A stretch of 64,000 nt of DNA. Origin: Arthrobacter dokdonellae (lineage in GTDB: Bacteria; Actinomycetota; Actinomycetes; Actinomycetales; Micrococcaceae). The stretch covers positions 372,001 through 436,000 of the forward strand of contig NZ_CP029642.1 in the NCBI RefSeq assembly GCF_003268655.1, in the 5' to 3' direction. Shown here one piece after another: positions 47,112 through 55,803 of this stretch. The first letter of the stretch is position 1; every line of letters starts with the position of its first letter. A program made the translations under genes and the position numbers. Under the pieces are notes generated by a model. The model worked only from the letters and a program-made list of their open reading frames with translations. It did no database searches and was not told the DNA's origin.

Positions 47112-49274
47112 CTAAGGGACGGTTAGAACGGCCCGTGTGCTTCTAGAAGGGGCAGGGTTCGTTGGTTTGGGTGTGGAGGTAGGTGCGGCCGGTGGGTGTG
47201 GTGGTTTTGGTTTGTTGGGGGCTGTGGGGTTCGACGGTCCAGCCGGTGTCGGGGTTGTCTTTGAGTTGGTGGCAGTAGGTGTCGCGGGGGCGGAGGTTTT
47301 CGACGCTGGTTTCGCCTTTGGGCAGGGGGGTGCCGTCGGGGTGGTGGCGGGGTCGGTCAGGAGCCGTTCCCACCAGTAGGATCCGGCGGCGAGTTCGCGG
47401 GCCTGTTCGGGCGGGATGGGGCCGTAGCCGTCCAGGTAGCCGGGCTCTTCGGAGTGGCCCAGCAGTGTCAGGGCCGGCACGGTGACGGAGATCTTCGCCG
47501 AGATGCCGAAGGTGAACCGCGGCTCCGGCACCGGTTCTGGGACTGCGACGGGCACCGGGAGCGGGGGGCCGGCCGCGTCCCGGGCGGCGCTCCCCGCGGG
47601 CCCGCCGCCGTTGGCCCTGCCGCCTTGGGTGCTGCCGCCGCCGTTGGCGCCGCCGCCTGGGGTGTTGCCGCCGCGGTTGCCGCTGTTGCTGCGGCCGGCG
47701 CGGTTGGTGGTGGGGTGGAGGGCTTGGTGGAGGAGGTCCAGGAGGGTGTCGGCGCGGTAGTTGTCCAGGGAGCGGGAGGGACGGCCGGTGGGGGTCGTGG
47801 CGGTGCTGGGCGCCCCGCCGGGCAGGGTGCCTTCGTGTTGGGCGTGGCGGGCCCAGGCGTCGAGGGTGTCGTAGAGGGACTTGGCGGGGGCGGCGTCCAG
47901 GACGGCGCTGAGTTGGGCCATGCCGTCGGGCAGTGCGGTGAACCAGACCCGGCGTTGGGTCCGGGCGCGTTGGTGGCGTTCGGTGAGGGGTTCGGGGTGG
48001 TGTTTTTGGGCCAGGGCACGGATCTTGCGGGTCAGGGCCCGCGGGTTCGTCCGTGCGGCCCCGGGCAGGAACAGCGGCTCGATCAGTGTCTGGACGTCGG
48101 CGGGGACGTTTTCCAGCCCGGCCAGGATGGCCTTGATCCGTACCGGGTCCAGCAGCCCGTCCCGGAACAGGGCGGTGGTGGCGGGCAGGTTGTTCGCCAG
48201 GGTTTCGGCGTCATCGAGGAGCTGGTGCGCGGTGCCGATCCCCACGCAGTGCACGGCCATGATCTCCGCGGCCGCGTACCGGGACCGGCGCCAGGCCTCC
48301 CCCAACTCCCCTGCCCGCCCCAGCTCCCCGTCCCGCCCAAGTCCGCCCGGCCCGGGCTCCCCGGTGTCCTGGAGCTCCCCGGTGTCGTGGAGTGTTCCTG
48401 CTTGGAGCTTGCCGGCGGTGGTGGCGGGTTGTTCGCTGGGCAGGGGCGGGCGGCGGGTGGCGAAGACGGCCAGGGCGTCGTTTTCCATGGCGCGGGCGAA
48501 GGCGCAGAGCCGGTTGGCGGCGTGGATGTAGTCCAGCAGGTCGTTCTCCCCGAGCCTGTGCGGGTCCAGGTGTGCCAGGGCGTCCGCCCCGGCCACCGGG
48601 GACCAGGCCACATGGGCCGGGTTGGCCGGCCGCGGGGCCTCGGGCAGGTCCGGGACGGACGCCTGGAGGATCCGTACCCGGCCCAGGTCCGCCGGGCCCG
48701 GAAGCAGGGACACGGCCGGGTCGCACTGGTCCGGGACCGCCCACGGCGCATCGGCCATCGGGAACGGAAACACCGCGGTCCCGCCGGTTCCGTCGGGAGC
48801 AGCCCGGTCCGCCCAGCCGTCCTCGGGCATGGAGGCAATCAGCCGGTCAATGTCCTCATCGCTGGGCCAGCCGGCCCAGTCGTCGGGGACGGCGGGCTGG
48901 CGGGCGCACGCGGCCCCGCTCGTGGCCGTGAACGGTTCCCCGGCGTCAGGGTCCGAGGCGATCAACGCCGCCAACGCCGCCTCCGGCACCACGCCAACGG
49001 CGTCGCCCATCACGCCTGCCGTGGCGGCACTTGTCCCCGCGGTGGCGGCGGATGCCTGCGCGGCTTGTGCCGCCGCAGCATCCGAAACGGTGCCGGGCCC
49101 CCGGGACGGCGCGTCCCCGGCAACGGCGGCTGCCGGAAAAGCTGGCCCGGCGAGGACTGGCGCGGGACGCGCACGCTTGTGCTCCTCCGGCCTGCGGCCG
49201 GGGGTCTGATCCAAAAGAGGCGGTCCGGCGGGGGTGGAATCCCCAGTGCTGCCGGGCCGATCCATCGTGCCCAT
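47112..49274 (-). pseudogene. DUF222 / HNH endonuclease-like gene, 3' end frameshifted
   Basis: A 720-codon frame. DUF222 spans about 240-520 (HLDPHRLGENDLLDYIHAANR, ARTNPRALTRKIRALAQKHH, TALPDGMAQLSAVLD), after a 200-residue Ala-rich N terminus and with a Gly/Asn-rich spacer. After SYWWERLLTDPA the frame becomes Pro/Thr/Lys junk to the stop, while another frame at 47143-47373 continues with the usual end of these proteins (KGETSVENLRPRDTYCHQLKD). The expected middle of the HNH domain (RDxxCRFPGC, DH) is missing. So a non-triplet internal deletion likely removed the nuclease core. TAGACT just before ATG 49274 suggests a leaderless start. Confidence 0.78.
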
Positions 49275-49353
49275 ACACCAAGTCTAGATCACACAATCGG
49301 GAAATATAAGTACGTCTAGGAAGTATATTCTAGTCATTTTTAAACCCAAAACC

Positions 49354-49386
49354 CAGCAGGCCGACGGACAGCCCGCCGGCCTGCTG
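49354..49386 (-). terminator. Terminator after mtlD
   Basis: CAGCAGGCCG (49354-49363) pairs with CGGCCTGCTG (49377-49386). Read on the minus strand the stem is followed by GGGTTTTGGGTTTAAA, so it terminates the mannitol operon. Confidence 0.6.
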
Positions 49387-49401
49387 CATCTCACACTTGC
49401 C

Positions 49402-50562
49402 CTACCGGGCTTGTGCGTCTGATATCACGTCACGGACCCCTGGAAACAGCGGGTGCGCAGGAGCCAAGCCGGTGATCCGTTCCGTGGCTGCGTCGGCCGT
49501 GTTGTCGGCCAGGATGGAGGCCAGTTCAACGGCTTCGGCATCCCCGGCGTCGGCAAAGCGCAGTGCCGCGGCCACCGCCTCCAGCAGCGCAACGGGCCGG
49601 ACACCGTTTTCTGCCAGTTCCGCGGCCGGGCCGATGAACCGCTCGTGGCGGCCGAGCTTGCGCAGCGGCGCGCGCCCCACGCGCACCACGGTGTCGGGCA
49701 GGTGCGGATTGGAGAAGCGCCGCAGGATCTTCCCTACGTACGCCTCCTGCTCTGCCTCGCCAAATTCATGCTTCTTAACCAGCAGTCCCTTGGTCTCCTC
49801 CAGCACCGCCCGGACCTTGGTCTGGACGTCCGGGTCCGCCATGGCGTCCGAAATCTTTTCGATCCCGGCCGCATAGCCGAAGTAGGCCGTGGCCGCGTGC
49901 CCGGTGTTCACCGTGAACAGCTTGCGCTCAATGTAGGGTGCCAGACCGTCCACAAAGGTGACGCCCGGGATGGCAGGCTCCGCCCCATGGAACGGAGTCT
50001 TGTCGATGACCCATTCAAAGAACGTCTCCACCGTCACGTCCAGGCCCTGGCCCGCTTCCTGGTTGGGCACGATGCGGTCCACCGCCGTGTTGGCGAACAC
50101 CGCCCGGGCGTCAACCGTGGCCGCGTCCACGGTGTCCGCTCCGTCAGCACCGTCTGCGCGGACGGCCGCCTCGAGGATGTCCGTGGCATTGATCGCGTTC
50201 TCGCAGGCCATCACCTGCAGCGGAGGCTGGGACGCATCCCGCGCCGCGATTCCACGGGCAATCAGCGGAGCCACGAACTTGAGGATGTTCGGGCCCACGG
50301 CGGTGGTGACCATGTCCGCCGTCGCGATTTCCGCAACCACGGCACCAGGGGCAGCCGCCGAGTTCAGGGCACGGAAGTTGTCGACCGTGTGCACTGCCGC
50401 GTTATCACCCACCTCGTGGACGTCGTAGCTGTCCGTAGCCGCCAGCTCGTTGATGAGCGCCTCGGCCACGTCGGCAAAGACAATCTCGTAGCCGGCGTTG
50501 TGGAGCAGCAGCCCCACGAACCCGCGGCCGATGTTCCCGGCCCCAAAATGGACTGTTTTCAC
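49402..50562 (-). CDS. mtlD: Mannitol-1-phosphate 5-dehydrogenase
   Basis: Oxidises mannitol 1-phosphate (from the PTS) to fructose 6-phosphate with NAD. The 386-residue long-chain polyol dehydrogenase has the N-terminal HFGAGNIGRGFVGLLL nucleotide fold, ACENAINATDIL and FVDGLAPYIERKLFTVNTGHAATAYFG. The GTG start overlaps the mtlA stop by 1 bp (TAGTG), so translation is coupled. Last gene of the operon, before a terminator. Confidence 0.95.
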   Translation of the reverse strand: MKTVHFGAGNIGRGFVGLLLHNAGYEIVFADVAEALINELAATDSYDVHEVGDNAAVHTVDNFRALNSAAAPGAVVAEIATADMVTTAVGPNILKFVAPLIARGIAARDASQPPLQVMACENAINATDILEAAVRADGADGADTVDAATVDARAVFANTAVDRIVPNQEAGQGLDVTVETFFEWVIDKTPFHGAEPAIPGVTFVDGLAPYIERKLFTVNTGHAATAYFGYAAGIEKISDAMADPDVQTKVRAVLEETKGLLVKKHEFGEAEQEAYVGKILRRFSNPHLPDTVVRVGRAPLRKLGRHERFIGPAAELAENGVRPVALLEAVAAALRFADAGDAEAVELASILADNTADAATERITGLAPAHPLFPGVRDVISDAQAR

Positions 50563-52499
50563 TAGGCGTTGACCCTTCCGAAGATGTCCAGGACCTCGTC
50601 GGCGCTGGTGGCCTGTTCCAGCCGTGCCACCTGTTCCTTGTCGGTGAACACGCGGGCAATGGAGGACAGGATGGCCAGGTGCTCGTTGTTCACTCCGGCC
50701 ACGCCCACCACGAACTTCACGGGCTTGCCGTTCCAGTCGATGCCCGCCGGGTAGCGGATGATGGACACCGCCGAGCTTGCGATGTTCCCCTTGGCCTCGT
50801 TGGTGCCGTGCGGGATGGCCAGGAAGTTGCCCATGTAGGTGGAGACGGATTCCTCGCGTTCATGCATGGCCGCCACGTAGGCGGCATTCACGGCCCCGCG
50901 GGCCAGGAGCAGGGTGCCTGCCTCGTCGATGGCGGCATCGCGGGTGGTGGCCGAACCGTCCAGGACGACGCTTTCGCGGGTCAGGACGTCGCCGACCGCG
51001 CCTTCGCCGCCGGAATCGGCGGCATCGTCGGCAGCCTCGGGAACGACGGCGGTCGGCGCAGAGTCGGGCGCGTTGCTCGCCTTCACGAGCTCAACGATCT
51101 CGCCGTAGCGCGGGCTGTTCATGAAGTTGTCCACCGCGAAGTGCGTGGCGCTGGACGTGTAGGGGGCCGCCCGTTCCGCCAAGTCCTGGTGGGTGACGAC
51201 GACGTCGTACGTGTCGGTCAGGTTGGCGATCGCCGAGTTGCTGACCTTGACCTCGGGGAAGCCGGCCTTCCTGATCATGTTGCGCAGCACCGAGGCTCCC
51301 ATGGCGCTTGAGCCCATGCCGGCGTCGCAGGCAAAGACCACGGTGGAGATGGGACCCCGGTTCGCGGCGCCGGCCAAGGCCGAGGCCACCGAGCTCTTCT
51401 TGCCCTTGAGCTCTTCCATCTTGGCGGTGGCCTCGCCCAATCCGTCAGTGTCGGCGGGGATGGGGCTGACCTTTAGGATGAACGAGCCGATCAGGAACGA
51501 CACGGTGGCGGCGAGCACCACCGACAGCGTGACGCCAACGTAGCTGTCGCTGGCCGTCATCGCGTACACGGCAAAGATGCTGCCAGGGGCCGCGGGTGCC
51601 CGCAGGCCGGAACCGGTGATGACGAGCATGAAGATGCCCGTCATGCCGCCACCGATGGTGGCGAGAATCATGACCGGCTTCATCAGCACGTACGGGAAGT
51701 AGATCTCGTGGATGCCGCCGACGAACTGGATCAGCGCGGCACCGGGCGCTGAGGCCCTGGCCAGGCCCCGGCCAAAGATGGCGTAGGCCAGCAGCAGGCC
51801 GAGGCCCGGGCCGGGGTTGGCCTCGAGCAGGAACAGGATGGACTTGCCCTGCTGCAGTGCCTGCTCGGTGCCGAGGGGTGTGAGGATGCCATGGTTGACG
51901 GCGTTGTTCAGGAACAGCACCTTCGCGGGTTCGATGAAGATGCTGGTCAGCGGCAGCAGGCCGTGGTGGACCAGGAACTCCACCACCGCGCTGGCCCCGT
52001 TGCTGAAGGCGACGACCATGGGGCCCACCACCAGCTTGCCGACAATGGCCATGATGGCGGCCAGGATGCCGGCGGAGAAGTTGTCGATCAACATCTCAAA
52101 GCCCGGCTTGACGCGGCCTTCCCAGATCTTGTCCAGCTTTTTCATGACGTAGGCGGTGAGGGGGCCCATGATCATGGCGCCGATGAACATGGGGATGTCG
52201 GTGCCGACAATGACACCCATTGTCGCGGCCGCCCCCACCACGCCGCCGCGGACGCCGTGGATCATCTTTCCGCCCGTGTACGCGATCAGCAGCGGAAGCA
52301 GGTAGGTGATCATGGGGCCCACCATCTCGTTCAGTGTCCCGTTGGGTGTGAAGCCCGTGGGAATGAACAAGGCGGTGACGATGCCCCAGGCAATGAACGC
52401 CCCAATGTTGGGCATGATCATGCCTGAAAGGAAGGTGCCGAATTTCTGCACCCCAACTCTCGCGCCTCCCTTGCGGGCGGCCACTGATGATGTTGCCAT
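50562..52499 (-). CDS. mtlA: PTS mannitol transporter, EIICBA
   Basis: A 645-residue permease with the domains in order C (about 15-345, eight membrane segments, GGIHEIYFPYVLMKP), B (about 385-475, phospho-acceptor Cys391 in VFACDAGMGSS) and A (about 500-645, phospho-acceptor His564 in AIPHGTNEAKGN). It imports mannitol and phosphorylates it to mannitol 1-phosphate. B and A are joined by a linker of Asp/Ala/Glu. Start ATG 52499. It lies downstream of the TetR gene on the same strand. Confidence 0.95.
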   Translation of the reverse strand: MATSSVAARKGGARVGVQKFGTFLSGMIMPNIGAFIAWGIVTALFIPTGFTPNGTLNEMVGPMITYLLPLLIAYTGGKMIHGVRGGVVGAAATMGVIVGTDIPMFIGAMIMGPLTAYVMKKLDKIWEGRVKPGFEMLIDNFSAGILAAIMAIVGKLVVGPMVVAFSNGASAVVEFLVHHGLLPLTSIFIEPAKVLFLNNAVNHGILTPLGTEQALQQGKSILFLLEANPGPGLGLLLAYAIFGRGLARASAPGAALIQFVGGIHEIYFPYVLMKPVMILATIGGGMTGIFMLVITGSGLRAPAAPGSIFAVYAMTASDSYVGVTLSVVLAATVSFLIGSFILKVSPIPADTDGLGEATAKMEELKGKKSSVASALAGAANRGPISTVVFACDAGMGSSAMGASVLRNMIRKAGFPEVKVSNSAIANLTDTYDVVVTHQDLAERAAPYTSSATHFAVDNFMNSPRYGEIVELVKASNAPDSAPTAVVPEAADDAADSGGEGAVGDVLTRESVVLDGSATTRDAAIDEAGTLLLARGAVNAAYVAAMHEREESVSTYMGNFLAIPHGTNEAKGNIASSAVSIIRYPAGIDWNGKPVKFVVGVAGVNNEHLAILSSIARVFTDKEQVARLEQATSADEVLDIFGRVNA

Positions 52500-52559
52500 G
52501 AAGGATTCCTAACCGTTGGTCCTGCGTCTGCGCAGGCAGGGTGGGTGATGGAGGTGTTG

Positions 52560-53282
52560 CTATGAAGTTTTGGCGATGCGGTCCAGCCACTCCAGGAACA
52601 GCTTCAGTTCCGTGGTGGACAGCTGTTCCGGGTGCGATGACTCAAGGGCCGCGTTAAGGGCGATGGCCGCCACGACCACCGACGATGCCCCAATCGGCGC
52701 CCCGGCGGCGTTCAGTTCCGTTTCCGAGGAGACGGCGGAAATGACGGCCTCGCGCGTCATGTCGGACAAATCGAAATTGCGCTCGGCCGCCGGTTCGGCA
52801 ATGAGCATCAAGGTGACGCCCACGTTGGCGGCCAGGATGCTGCGTGCGGCCTCCGAAGGTGTTACGCAGAGCTGGCCGGCGGCGGCGGCCTTCTCCAGCA
52901 TTTCTTCCATGAAGCCTTCGGCCTCGGCAACCCGCGCCGGACGGCTTTCCGGGCGGATGTTGCCAAACATCACCGAATACAGCTGCGGATTGTCCAGGCC
53001 GAACTTCAGGTGGTTGTCCCAAATCTGCCGGACGTCCATCAGCGGCTTGCCGGTGGGCGCAAAGTTGTGCTCACCGGCCACATACTCTTCAAAGCCGGCA
53101 TCGATGACCGCGTTGAACAGTCCCTCCTTGTCGCCAAAGTGGTGGTACAGGGTCGGTGCCGTCACGCCCGCCAACTCGGTGATTTGCCGGGTCGAGACCG
53201 TCTTGCCGGCCGAGTTGGCCAGCAATTCAGCGGCGGCTTTGAGCAGCCTGCCCTTGGGTGGAAGCTGGCCGTCGAAGTTCAT
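52560..53282 (-). CDS. TetR family transcriptional regulator
   Basis: A 240-residue regulator. The N-terminal HTH is KTVSTRQITELAGVTAPTLYHHFGDKEGLF (about 27-56), then a mostly helical ligand domain. It begins 115 bp from the divergent ptsI and precedes mtlA by 60 bp on the same strand. That position suggests it controls the mannitol operon, the general PTS genes or both; the ligand is unknown. An imperfect operator-like palindrome (53301-53315) sits in the shared promoter gap. Confidence 0.88.
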   Translation of the reverse strand: MNFDGQLPPKGRLLKAAAELLANSAGKTVSTRQITELAGVTAPTLYHHFGDKEGLFNAVIDAGFEEYVAGEHNFAPTGKPLMDVRQIWDNHLKFGLDNPQLYSVMFGNIRPESRPARVAEAEGFMEEMLEKAAAAGQLCVTPSEAARSILAANVGVTLMLIAEPAAERNFDLSDMTREAVISAVSSETELNAAGAPIGASSVVVAAIALNAALESSHPEQLSTTELKLFLEWLDRIAKTS

Positions 53283-53300
53283 GGCTGCTACCCTATCACC

Positions 53301-53315
53301 TATAGCAACGTTATA
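53301..53315. promoter_or_regulatory. Possible TetR operator between TetR and ptsI genes
   Basis: TATAGCAACGTTATA, with five of seven pairs matching around the centre. It is A/T-rich in a GC-rich setting and lies 19 bp beyond the TetR gene's start. Confidence 0.35.
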
Positions 53316-53397
53316 TGAAGTGAATCACAGAAGTGGTTTTTGGTCCCCGCACCCGCTGGGCACCGCACCCGGCAAGCACGGAACACGAGGACTTTCA

Positions 53398-55083
53398 ATG
53401 CAGAATTTCCCAGGAGTGGGCGTCAGCCCTGGACGGATCGTGGGACTGGTCAGGCAAATGCCGCGCCCGCTGGCCGAGCCGCCTGCCGGCGAAAAACTGG
53501 CACCCGGGACCACCGCCGACGGTGCCGCGGACGCGTTGAAGGCGGCCGCCAAGGCCGTCCATGAAGAGCTTCGCGGCCGCGCCGCCGTGGCCGTCGGCGA
53601 CGCGAAGGCCGTCCTGGAGGCCACCGCACTCATGGCCACGGACCCCATGCTCATCAAGGCCGCCGTCAAGCTGATCAATACGGGCACGTCCGCCGAGCGC
53701 GCGGCCTGGGAAGCCGCCGAGGCCGTGGCAGCCATGCTCGTGAACCTGGGCGGCTACATGGCCGAGCGCGCCACGGACGTCCTGGACGTCCGCGCCCGGA
53801 TCGTGGCCGCGCTGCGCGGCGTTCCCGCCCCCGGCATCCCCGCCTCCGCCACGCCCTTCATTCTCGTGGCGGAGGACCTGGCGCCTGCGGACACCGCCAC
53901 ACTGGATCCCGCCGTGGTGGTTGCCCTGGTCACCTCCGGCGGCGGCCCGCAGTCCCACACTGCCATCATCGCCCGCTCCCTGGGGCTCCCCGCCGTGGTT
54001 GCCGCAGCCGGGGTGGACCGGTTGCCTGATGGCACCGAAATTTACGTCGACGGCGCGGCCGGAACCATCTCCACCGACCCCGGCGACGGCGAGCGCGCCG
54101 CGGCTGCCGCCTGGGCCGCGAACGCATCCACCCTGTCCGCCTTCACCGGCCAGGGCACGACGGCGGACGGCCACCTGGTCCCGCTCCTTGCCAATGTGGG
54201 CGGGGCCAAGGATGCCGTCAAGGCAGCGGACGCCGGCGCGGAGGGCGTGGGCCTGCTCCGCACCGAATTCTGCTTCCTGGAACGCGAGACCGAGCCGTCC
54301 ATCGCTGAACAGGTACAGGCCTACAAGGGCGTGTTTGACGCGTTCCCGGGCAAAAAGGTGGTGGTCCGCACGCTCGACGCCGGGGCGGACAAGCCGCTGC
54401 CGTTCCTCACCGACGCCACGGAACCCAACCCTGCCCTGGGCGTTCGCGGCTACCGGACGGACACCTCCTCCCCCGGCGTGCTGGAGCGCCAGCTCGCCGC
54501 CGTTGCCGAGGCGGCCGCAGGCTCCACGGCCGACGTCTGGGTGATGGCCCCCATGATTTCCACTCCGGCCGAGGCTGCCCACTTCGCATCCCTGTGCGCG
54601 GCCGCCGGGCTGAAGACACCGGGTGTCATGGTGGAGGTCCCGTCCGCGGCCGTGACGGCCGAATCGATCCTGCGCGAAGTTGAATTCGCCAGTCTGGGCA
54701 CCAACGACCTCACGCAGTACGCCATGGCGGCTGACCGCCAGCTGGGGCCGCTGGCCGCCCTGAACAACCCGTGGCAGCCCGCGGTCCTTGCGCTGGTCCG
54801 CCTGACCGTGGCCGGCTCCGCAGCCGAGGGAAACGGGAAACCCGTGGGCGTGTGCGGCGAGGCGGCAGCGGACCCGGCCCTCGCCGTCGTCCTCGTGGGA
54901 CTGGGGGTGAGCACGCTGTCCATGACGGCGCGCTCGCTCGCGGCCGTCGCCTCGGTCCTGGCCACGGTCACCCTGAAAGAGGCGCAGGAAATCGCTACAC
55001 TTGCCCTACGCGCAACCAGCCCCGAGGAAGCACGGGACCGGGCGCGTGGGAAACTGCCCATCCTGGCAGAGCTTGGTCTCTAG
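53398..55083 (+). CDS. ptsI: PTS enzyme I
   Basis: Transfers phosphate from PEP to HPr. The 561-residue length is normal. The phospho-His is His187 in GGGPQSHTAIIARSLGLPAVV, a small variation on GGxTSHTAI; the PEP-binding blocks GVGLLRTEFCFLERET, ANVGGAKDAV, SLGTNDLTQYAMA and GVCGEAAADP follow. ATG 53398 is chosen; the open frame to 52570 runs antisense through the TetR gene and lacks a start signal. No clear ribosome site lies directly upstream of this ATG. It is 72 bp ahead of ptsH. Confidence 0.95.
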   Translation: MQNFPGVGVSPGRIVGLVRQMPRPLAEPPAGEKLAPGTTADGAADALKAAAKAVHEELRGRAAVAVGDAKAVLEATALMATDPMLIKAAVKLINTGTSAERAAWEAAEAVAAMLVNLGGYMAERATDVLDVRARIVAALRGVPAPGIPASATPFILVAEDLAPADTATLDPAVVVALVTSGGGPQSHTAIIARSLGLPAVVAAAGVDRLPDGTEIYVDGAAGTISTDPGDGERAAAAAWAANASTLSAFTGQGTTADGHLVPLLANVGGAKDAVKAADAGAEGVGLLRTEFCFLERETEPSIAEQVQAYKGVFDAFPGKKVVVRTLDAGADKPLPFLTDATEPNPALGVRGYRTDTSSPGVLERQLAAVAEAAAGSTADVWVMAPMISTPAEAAHFASLCAAAGLKTPGVMVEVPSAAVTAESILREVEFASLGTNDLTQYAMAADRQLGPLAALNNPWQPAVLALVRLTVAGSAAEGNGKPVGVCGEAAADPALAVVLVGLGVSTLSMTARSLAAVASVLATVTLKEAQEIATLALRATSPEEARDRARGKLPILAELGL

Positions 55084-55155
55084 ACCCGGCCCTTCCCCGA
55101 CCCGGCCGGGACCACCGGCCTCCCGATTTCACCCACAGCTCCCCAGGAGGAAACC

Positions 55156-55434
55156 ATGTCCGAACGTAAAGCAACCGTTGCCAGCAGCTCCGGCCTGCAC
55201 GCCCGCCCCGCCTCCCTCTTCGCCGAGGCCGCAGGGAATGCCGGAGTGGAGGTCACGATCGCCATGGACGGCGCCCCGGCCGACGACGCCATGGACGCCA
55301 GCAGCATCCTGTCCCTCATGACGCTGGGCGCCGAGCACGGCAGCGTGGTGGTGCTGCGCGCCGAGGGCGAGGGCGCGGATGCGGCGCTGGACAAGCTGGT
55401 CGAGATGCTGGAAACGGACCTCGACGCCATTTAG
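55156..55434 (+). CDS. ptsH: PTS phosphocarrier protein HPr
   Basis: A 92-residue HPr with phospho-acceptor His15 in GLHARPAS. The Ser49/Ser50 pair in DASSILSLM sits near the regulatory Ser46 of Firmicutes HPr, but actinobacteria lack HPr kinase. AGGAGG lies just before ATG 55156. It receives phosphate from EI (upstream gene) and passes it to MtlA His564. Confidence 0.96.
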   Translation: MSERKATVASSSGLHARPASLFAEAAGNAGVEVTIAMDGAPADDAMDASSILSLMTLGAEHGSVVVLRAEGEGADAALDKLVEMLETDLDAI

Positions 55435-55470
55435 CCGCCGCTGACACGCCGGCAAGGCCAGGCCGAGGGC

Positions 55471-55761
55471 TCAGCCCCCGGCCACCGATTGCATGACCAT
55501 GACTTCCGCTCCGGCGGCGACACGGGTTTTCAGCCCGTCAAGCCGCCGGACGTCGTCGCCGTCCAGATAGATGTTCACGAAGCGGCGCAACGTGCCCGTT
55601 TCGTCGCGTACCCGCCGATTGAAGACCGGGTATTGCGCGCCGATGGCGTCCAGCAGCTCGGCCACCGTGGCCCCGCCGGTGTCCACGTCCAGGCGCAATT
55701 CTTCCTGCCCTCCCGTGACGGGCCGCAGCAGGCTCGGTATCAACACACTGACCTCCGCCAC
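55471..55761 (-). CDS. MoaD/ThiS-like sulfur carrier protein
   Basis: A beta-grasp protein of about 96 residues ending in Gly-Gly (SVAGG), the tail that is adenylated and thiocarboxylated in MoaD and ThiS. The fold reads VSVLIPSLLRPVTGG, RFVNIYLDGDDVRR and MVMQSVAGG. GTG 55761 is chosen because AGGAG and GGAGGGG lie just upstream; an alternative GTG at 55803 directly abuts the upstream gene stop. Its partner protein is unknown; no MoeB or ThiF gene is near. Confidence 0.78.
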   Translation of the reverse strand: MAEVSVLIPSLLRPVTGGQEELRLDVDTGGATVAELLDAIGAQYPVFNRRVRDETGTLRRFVNIYLDGDDVRRLDGLKTRVAAGAEVMVMQSVAGG

Positions 55762-55803
55762 ACCCCCTCCTCTCCTGCCGGCACCCCCATTGGAGCTGGA
55801 CAC

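Noticed and set aside
47454..49319. Plus-strand 621-codon frame opposite the DUF222 gene
   Set aside because: Gly-rich shadow of the repeat-rich minus gene; DUF222 blocks are on the minus strand.
52570..53397. Upstream extension of ptsI
   Set aside because: Overlaps the TetR gene antisense; enzyme I homology begins at the ATG at 53398.
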